DNA from: Microbacterium sp. LWH13-1.2
Lineage (GTDB): Bacteria > Actinomycetota > Actinomycetes > Actinomycetales > Microbacteriaceae
Assembly: GCF_038397735.1 (NCBI RefSeq)
Contig: NZ_CP151635.1
Location: forward strand, 3,348,001 to 3,412,000
DNA length: 64,000 nucleotides
Direction of reading: 5' to 3'
Shown here: piece by piece, positions 59,450 through 64,000 of the stretch
Position numbering within the stretch: the first letter of the stretch is position 1
Layout of the letters: each line of letters opens with the position of its first letter
The notes under the pieces: model-generated
Seen by the model: only the letters and a program-made list of their open reading frames with translations
What the model was told of the DNA's origin: nothing
The model's database searches: none
Translations under genes and position numbers: made by a program

Positions 59450-60760
59450 ATGAACAGTCCATGGGCTCGCCGAGCGATAGGTGCAGGCATCGCACTCGCC
59501 ATCGGCATCACAGCATCAGGGTGCGCGGCGTCGGCCGGCACCGGTGGGGGCGGCGTCTCCGGCGACGGGGAGTACACCGGCCCCGATGTCGAGATCACCT
59601 TCTGGCACGGCTGGACGGGTGGAGCAGCCCCCAAGATCGTCCCCGAGCTCATCGAGGAGTTCAACGCGGAGCACGACAACATCACGGTGAAGGCCGTCCC
59701 GCAGGAGTGGGCGGACATCACGGCGAAGATGCCGCTCGCCATCAAGGCGGGCAAGGGGCCGGACGTCGCCGTGCTGCACGGAGACGACCTGGCCACGTAT
59801 GCGGCGCAGAACCTGCTGCTCGACTCCGGCGAGATCATCGACGGGCTCGGATACGCCGCGGAGGACTTCCCGCCGACCGTCTTCGACAAGGGCAACTACC
59901 AGGACACCCAGTACGCGGTGCCGTGGAGCGTGACGCCGCTGGGCCTGTTCACGAACAAGTCGGTGCTCGCGAAGGCCGGCATCACCGAGATCCCCACCGA
60001 CGAGGCGTCGTATCTGGCCGCACTCGACGCGCTGAAGGGTGCGGGCGTCCAGGGCGAGTGGGTCGACGGCTACGTCTTCACCGGCACGTTCGAGTTCCAG
60101 AGTCTGATCTGGCAGTTCGGCGGAGACCTCTACAACGACGACGTCACCGAGGCCACGTTCAACTCGGAGGCGGGCGTGAAGGCCCTCACCTGGATGACCG
60201 ACATGGTCGACAAGGGGTACAGCCCCGCGAACGTCGCACAGGACGGCAACATCAAGGCGCTCATCGCCGGCGACACCGCATTCAACTGGAACGGCGTCTG
60301 GCAGACGACGAACACCGCCTTCGACGACCTCGACTGGGCGCCGGCACCCGTGCCGCAGATCGGCGACGAGAAGGCAGTCTGGTCGAGCTCGACCCACTGG
60401 GTGTTCCCGGCCAACAAGGGCCAGGACGCGAACGAGACGGCGGCCGCGTCGGTCTTCGTGAAGTGGATGAACGACAACTCCCTCGGATGGGCCGAGACGG
60501 GCGAGCTTCCTGCCGCGAACTCGGTGCGCGAAGACCCCGAGCTGCTCTCGACCTACCCCAACCTCGCCCCGTTCATGGAGCAGCTGGAGTACGCCCACTA
60601 CGAGACGGTCTCGCCGGGGATCTCCGAGGTCAACGCGCAGATCACCCTCGCGCTGAACGAGGCACTCACCGGCAAGAAGGATCCGAAGACCGCGCTCGAC
60701 GACGCCGCGGCCAAGGCCGATCAGATCCTCGAACAGAACCGGGCCAAGTACGGTGACTGA
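59450..60760 (+). CDS. Sugar ABC transporter substrate-binding lipoprotein (family 1)
   Basis: A 436-residue binding protein with signal peptide and lipobox (ASGC near residue 25). Family-1 features include VEITFWHGWTGG and FNWNGVWQTTN. The ATG at 59450 has AAAGGAG upstream. It delivers an oligosaccharide to the two permeases encoded next. The energising ATPase is not in this locus; actinomycetes often use a shared MsiK-type ATPase. Confidence 0.93.
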   Translation: MNSPWARRAIGAGIALAIGITASGCAASAGTGGGGVSGDGEYTGPDVEITFWHGWTGGAAPKIVPELIEEFNAEHDNITVKAVPQEWADITAKMPLAIKAGKGPDVAVLHGDDLATYAAQNLLLDSGEIIDGLGYAAEDFPPTVFDKGNYQDTQYAVPWSVTPLGLFTNKSVLAKAGITEIPTDEASYLAALDALKGAGVQGEWVDGYVFTGTFEFQSLIWQFGGDLYNDDVTEATFNSEAGVKALTWMTDMVDKGYSPANVAQDGNIKALIAGDTAFNWNGVWQTTNTAFDDLDWAPAPVPQIGDEKAVWSSSTHWVFPANKGQDANETAAASVFVKWMNDNSLGWAETGELPAANSVREDPELLSTYPNLAPFMEQLEYAHYETVSPGISEVNAQITLALNEALTGKKDPKTALDDAAAKADQILEQNRAKYGD

Positions 60761-61727
60761 GACAGCCACCCTCGTCGCCCCCCAGCGCAGCAGCGCTGGG
60801 GGGCGACACCCGCGCAGACCTGCGGGTTCCGCATCCTCCCGGCGCAAGACGCTCACCGCGTATCTTTTCCTCGCTCCGTTCCTCGTGCTCTTCCTGACGT
60901 TCGTCGCCGGCCCCGGGATCTTCGGCATCTGGATGAGCCTCACCAACTGGAGCCCCTTCCGCGACGTGCAGGAGTTCGTCGGATTCCAGAACTACATCGA
61001 TCTGTTCACCCCGGGCAACGTGCTCTCCAGCGACTTCTGGAAGTCGATGAGCGTCACCGGGATCTTCATCGTGATCAGCGTGCCGTTCCTCGTCGTCATC
61101 CCGCTTCTCGTGGCGATCCTGCTGAACCAGCGCATCCGCGCGGCCACGACGTTCCGCACGATCTTCTTCGCGCCCTATGTGCTGGGCGTCGCGGTCATCG
61201 GCGTGATCTGGGGCTACATCTTCGACACGCAGTCCGGCATCCTCAACCATCTGCTCGGCGTGGTCGGGCTCCCCTCGGACGTCCCGTGGACGGTCGACGT
61301 CCCCTGGGTCTGGGTCTCCATCGTCGGTGTGACCGTCTGGTGGACCATGGGACTCAACACGATCATCTTCCTCGCCGGCCTCAAGGGCATCAACGGCGAC
61401 CTCTATGAAGCGGCCGCCCTCGACGGCGCCGGAGCGATGCGGAAGTTCTCGAGCGTCACCCTTCCGGGACTCCGCCCGGTGATGACCTTCATCACCACGA
61501 CCACGATCCTCGCGTCGGCGAACATGTTCGGCCAGTCCTACCTGCTCACGAAGGGCGGCCCGGGCACAGAGACGCGAACGGTGATCATGTACATCGCCGA
61601 TCAGGGGCTCTCGCAGAACAACATGGCACCGGCTGCCGCCATGAGCTACATCCTGTTCCTCGCGCTCGCGATCGTCAGCGTGATCAACTTCCGGCTGCAG
61701 CGCGAACGAGTCGAGAAGGCATCATGA
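60753..61727 (+). CDS. Sugar ABC transporter permease (MalF-like)
   Basis: A 324-residue permease with six membrane helices after a basic 30-residue N-terminus. The EAA loop reads YEAAALDGAGAMRKF and contacts the ATPase. The GTG start at 60753 overlaps the binding-protein gene by 8 bases. A 15-bp perfect hairpin lies within codons 8-19, and no start codon is available after it, so the hairpin is translated. Confidence 0.92.
   Translation: MTETATLVAPQRSSAGGRHPRRPAGSASSRRKTLTAYLFLAPFLVLFLTFVAGPGIFGIWMSLTNWSPFRDVQEFVGFQNYIDLFTPGNVLSSDFWKSMSVTGIFIVISVPFLVVIPLLVAILLNQRIRAATTFRTIFFAPYVLGVAVIGVIWGYIFDTQSGILNHLLGVVGLPSDVPWTVDVPWVWVSIVGVTVWWTMGLNTIIFLAGLKGINGDLYEAAALDGAGAMRKFSSVTLPGLRPVMTFITTTTILASANMFGQSYLLTKGGPGTETRTVIMYIADQGLSQNNMAPAAAMSYILFLALAIVSVINFRLQRERVEKAS
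60774..60807 (+). promoter_or_regulatory. 15-bp perfect hairpin inside the permease 5' coding end
   Basis: GTCGCCCCCCAGCGC (60774-60788) pairs without mismatch with GCGCTGGGGGGCGAC (60793-60807) around the loop AGCA. It begins 14 bases after the binding-protein stop. Stable hairpins behind binding-protein genes commonly protect the upstream mRNA so that the binding protein outnumbers the permeases. Here the element has been absorbed into the permease coding sequence. Confidence 0.75.
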
Positions 61728-62578
61728 CCACAGCACTGACCCGTCGCCCGTCCGCCCGCCGCACGTGGGGGCGCGTCGCCCTCTATGCCGCGCTCATCGC
61801 GCTGGCTCTCGTGATCGTCCTCCCTCTTCTGTGGATGCTGATCACGTCGTTCAAGACCGATGCCGATGCGATCAGATCGCCGTTCTCGCTGCCGGACCCG
61901 TTCTCGATCGAGGCCTACCAGAGCCTGCTCGGCTCGGGAGAGCAGCCGATCTTCCTCTGGCTCTGGAACAGCTTCGCCGCCGCGACCCTGCAGACCGTCC
62001 TGATCCTCGTGACGGCGTCGATGGGGGCGTATGCACTGGCTCGGCTCGAGTTCGCAGGCAAGAGGATCATCTTCGGCGTCATCATCGCGACGCTCCTCGT
62101 TCCTCCGGTGGTCTTCCTCATTCCGAACTACCTGATCGTGCAGAACCTCGGCTGGCTCGACACGATCTGGGCCATCACGGTGCCCGGCGCCGCCGGTGCC
62201 TTCGGCATCTTCTTCCTGCGACAGTTCTTCGTCGGGCTGCCGCCCGAGATCGAGGAAGCCGCGCGGATCGACGGTGCCGGCGACATCCGCATCTTCGTGC
62301 AGGTGGTGCTTCCGCTCGCTCGACCCGCCCTGGCGACTCTGGCGGTGCTGTCGTTCCTCGGCAACTGGAACGACTTCCTCTGGCCGGTGTACGTGCTGCT
62401 GAGCCCCGAGAACCTCACGCTGCAGCCGGGACTCAGCCAGTTGCAGGGTGCCTACTCGACGCACTTCGCGATCGTCATGGCAGGAGCGGTGATCGCATCC
62501 GTCCCCGTCCTGATCCTCTTCGCGATCGCGCAGCGGCAGATCGTCGAGTCCGTCGCCGGATCGGCGGTCAAGGGGTGA
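61724..62578 (+). CDS. Sugar ABC transporter permease (MalG-like)
   Basis: A 284-residue permease with six membrane helices. The EAA loop reads EEAARIDGAGDIRIF and the C-terminal region LGNWNDFLWPVYVL. It overlaps the first permease by 4 bases (ATGA) and forms a heterodimer with it. Confidence 0.94.
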   Translation: MTTALTRRPSARRTWGRVALYAALIALALVIVLPLLWMLITSFKTDADAIRSPFSLPDPFSIEAYQSLLGSGEQPIFLWLWNSFAAATLQTVLILVTASMGAYALARLEFAGKRIIFGVIIATLLVPPVVFLIPNYLIVQNLGWLDTIWAITVPGAAGAFGIFFLRQFFVGLPPEIEEAARIDGAGDIRIFVQVVLPLARPALATLAVLSFLGNWNDFLWPVYVLLSPENLTLQPGLSQLQGAYSTHFAIVMAGAVIASVPVLILFAIAQRQIVESVAGSAVKG

Positions 62579-63573
62579 CCCAGGTCGCGAAGAAGCTCGC
62601 CTCCGCGGTCGCCGTGAGCATCATCCTCGCTCTGGGCGTCGGTGTCGCGGGATGCTCCGGCGAGGCCGAGCCCGAGCCCGAGGCGACCGTGGAGCGGGCG
62701 CCCTTCCTCATCGATCAGGATTTCGCCGATCCCGACGTCGTCCACGGCGACGACGGGTACGTCGCCTTCGCCACCGAGAATCAGGGCGCGAACGTGCAGT
62801 TCGCCACCTCGACCGACCTGGTCACATGGGACGTCTCGACCGATGACGCGTTGCCGGTCCTTCCGGCATGGGCGAGCGCAGGGCGGACCTGGGCGCCGGA
62901 CGTCTCGGAGCGAGCCGACGGGAGCTTCGTGATGTACTTCTCGGCCGAGCACGCCGACTCCGGGAGGCAGTGCATCGGATCCGCCACCTCCGACTCGCTC
63001 ACAGGCCCCTATGTCGCTGTCGGCGCGGAGCCGATGATCTGCCCGCTCGAAGAAGGTGGGGCGATCGACCCCGCCGCCTTCGTCGACGACGACGGGACGC
63101 GGTTCCTCCTGTGGAAGAACGACGGCAACTGCTGCGAGCTCGACACGTGGATCCAGATCGCGCCCGTCTCCGTCGACGGCACCCAGCTGGCGGGACCGGC
63201 GACCCGATTGGTCATGCAGACCGAGGCCTGGGAAGGGCATCTGGTGGAGGCGCCGGTGCTGGTCGAGCGCGACGGCACCTACGTTCTGCTCTACTCGGCC
63301 AACGATTACGGCTCCGAGGGCTACGCGATCGGAGCGGCGACGTCCCCGTCGCTGCTCGGACCCTACGAGAAGCTGCCGGACCCCGTCCTCTCCACCTCGT
63401 CCGCCGACGACCGCTACATCGGGCCGGGGGGACAGGACCTCGTCTCCACACCCGACGGCGATGTGCTCGTCTTCCACGGATGGGACGACCTCTTCATCTA
63501 CCGGGGTCTCGCCGCCCTGCCTCTGGATTGGGAGGGCGCCCTGCCCTCCGTTCGACTCCCGACCACCGACTGA
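62575..63573 (+). CDS. Secreted GH43-like lipoprotein
   Basis: A 332-residue five-bladed beta-propeller enzyme with a lipoprotein signal peptide (lipobox VAGC near residue 25). The GH43 triad is visible: Asp in DFADPDVV, Asp in GAIDPAAFVDD and Glu in HLVEAPVLV. It starts GTG with a 4-base overlap (GTGA) to the permease. It acts at the cell surface, probably trimming arabinosyl or xylosyl units before import; the intracellular GH43 and GH2 enzymes finish the degradation. Confidence 0.85.
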   Translation: MTQVAKKLASAVAVSIILALGVGVAGCSGEAEPEPEATVERAPFLIDQDFADPDVVHGDDGYVAFATENQGANVQFATSTDLVTWDVSTDDALPVLPAWASAGRTWAPDVSERADGSFVMYFSAEHADSGRQCIGSATSDSLTGPYVAVGAEPMICPLEEGGAIDPAAFVDDDGTRFLLWKNDGNCCELDTWIQIAPVSVDGTQLAGPATRLVMQTEAWEGHLVEAPVLVERDGTYVLLYSANDYGSEGYAIGAATSPSLLGPYEKLPDPVLSTSSADDRYIGPGGQDLVSTPDGDVLVFHGWDDLFIYRGLAALPLDWEGALPSVRLPTTD

Positions 63574-63590
63574 CGCCGGCGAGCAGGCGC

Positions 63591-64000
63591 TCAGGCGTCG
63601 ACGGTCACTGCCTGCAGTGCGTGCACGACCGGCGCGAGCTCGGGCTGGGTCACCGCATCGCTGAGCGCGCGTTCGAGGGTGTCGTCATGGATCGGATGCG
63701 CCTGCTCGTACAGCGCCAGGCCGGCCGGCGTGAGCTCGGTGTAGATGCCTCGACGGTCGTCGGCGCAGAGGATGCGGGTGAGCAGCCCCCGGTCTTCGAG
63801 ACGAGTCACGAGCCGAGTCGTCGCGCTCGGGCTCAGGGCCGTCGCACGGGCGAGCTGCTGCATCCGCATGTGCCAGCCGTCCTGCCTGCTGAGCGCGTCG
63901 AGCACGGTGTACTCGACGACCGACAGGCCCACCGATGCGCCGAGCGCCTTCTCGAGGTCGGCCTCGATGATGCCGTGCAGAGCGGCGAGTGTCCGCCAGC
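63591..64000 (-). CDS. MarR-family transcriptional regulator, 5' end beyond the window
   Basis: The winged helix is visible: QQLARATALSPSATTRLVTR, then LTRILCADDRRGIYTELTP with the DxRG wing. An internal GTG at 63932 could be taken as a start, but the frame continues upstream to the window end as WRTLAALHGIIEADLEKALG, which is the usual MarR N-terminal helix. The gene is therefore partial. Its stop is 17 bases from the convergent GH43 stop. Targets unknown. Confidence 0.88.
   Translation of the reverse strand, partial: WRTLAALHGIIEADLEKALGASVGLSVVEYTVLDALSRQDGWHMRMQQLARATALSPSATTRLVTRLEDRGLLTRILCADDRRGIYTELTPAGLALYEQAHPIHDDTLERALSDAVTQPELAPVVHALQAVTVDA

Noticed and set aside
61765-63573. 602-codon + strand frame as a fused protein
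   Set aside because: Residues before the GTG at 62575 are a frame-shifted shadow of the MalG-like permease. The lipoprotein signal peptide begins exactly at 62575.
63591-63932. MarR gene as a complete 113-residue protein starting at 63932
   Set aside because: The frame continues upstream to the window end with the typical first MarR helix, so the gene is cut by the window and the internal GTG is not the start.

Overview
The window looks like a chromosomal segment of a high-GC actinomycete, most likely a Microbacterium or close relative in the Microbacteriaceae. This is inferred from strong G/C preference at third codon positions, frequent GTG starts, abundant ATGA/GTGA translational-coupling overlaps, and the block pknA-pbpA-rodA-pstP-fhaB-fhaA next to tRNA-Leu (positions 1-6623). 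No database search was possible. Family names rest on motifs read in the translations.

Layout. 1-6.2 kb: the conserved cell-wall and Ser/Thr phospho-signalling operon, on the minus strand, with the kinase cut by the window edge. 6.5 kb: tRNA-Leu(CAG) with a strong hairpin behind it. 6.9-19.6 kb: an accessory region of poorly recognised genes. It holds a SEC-C zinc-motif protein divergent from an unknown (possibly PIN-like) protein; two small unknowns; a HEPN-motif protein divergent from a three-helix membrane protein; a 31-codon remnant of an aldo/keto reductase gene; and three co-oriented genes for an Mrr-like nuclease, an AlbA_2/Schlafen-type protein and a 1223-residue KAP-family P-loop NTPase. 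This is the best place in the window for an undescribed (probably anti-phage) system. 19.9-27.9 kb: small membrane proteins, a winged-helix regulator with an apparent operator, a DUF4232-like membrane protein, an I36-like secreted protein, an ECF sigma factor with its membrane partner, an LCP cell-wall ligase, an isochorismatase-type hydrolase and a Pr6Pr-like membrane protein.

28-32 kb: a siderophore-interacting reductase, an aldo/keto reductase, small proteins, a rifamycin ADP-ribosyltransferase (arr) and a second Pr6Pr-like protein. 32.4-40.4 kb: a six-gene hexuronate/mannonate catabolic operon (kdgK, eda, manD, MFS transporter, idonate-dehydrogenase-like gene, uxuB) read away from a divergent LacI-type regulator, with a palindromic operator in the spacer of its likely promoter. 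40.5-43.4 kb: a FecBCD-type iron-siderophore importer under a DtxR-type iron box. 43.4-44.7 kb: a MerR regulator divergent from a short-chain dehydrogenase across a near-perfect 24-bp dyad.

44.9-49.2 kb: a MOSC protein, a two-component system and an FtsX/MacB-type ABC transporter. 49.2-55.4 kb: a membrane protein and an unusual lipoprotein joining a solute-binding domain to a von Willebrand A domain, then fdhD and a YdeP-type molybdopterin oxidoreductase; a 4 x 17-bp tandem repeat lies in the divergent intergenic space. 55.4-63.6 kb: a glycan-utilisation locus (GH43, GH2, LacI regulator, family-1 sugar ABC importer, GH43 lipoprotein). The same 11-bp operator core lies in front of both divergent arms, and a 15-bp perfect hairpin lies inside the 5' end of the first permease gene. 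The window ends inside a MarR-type regulator.
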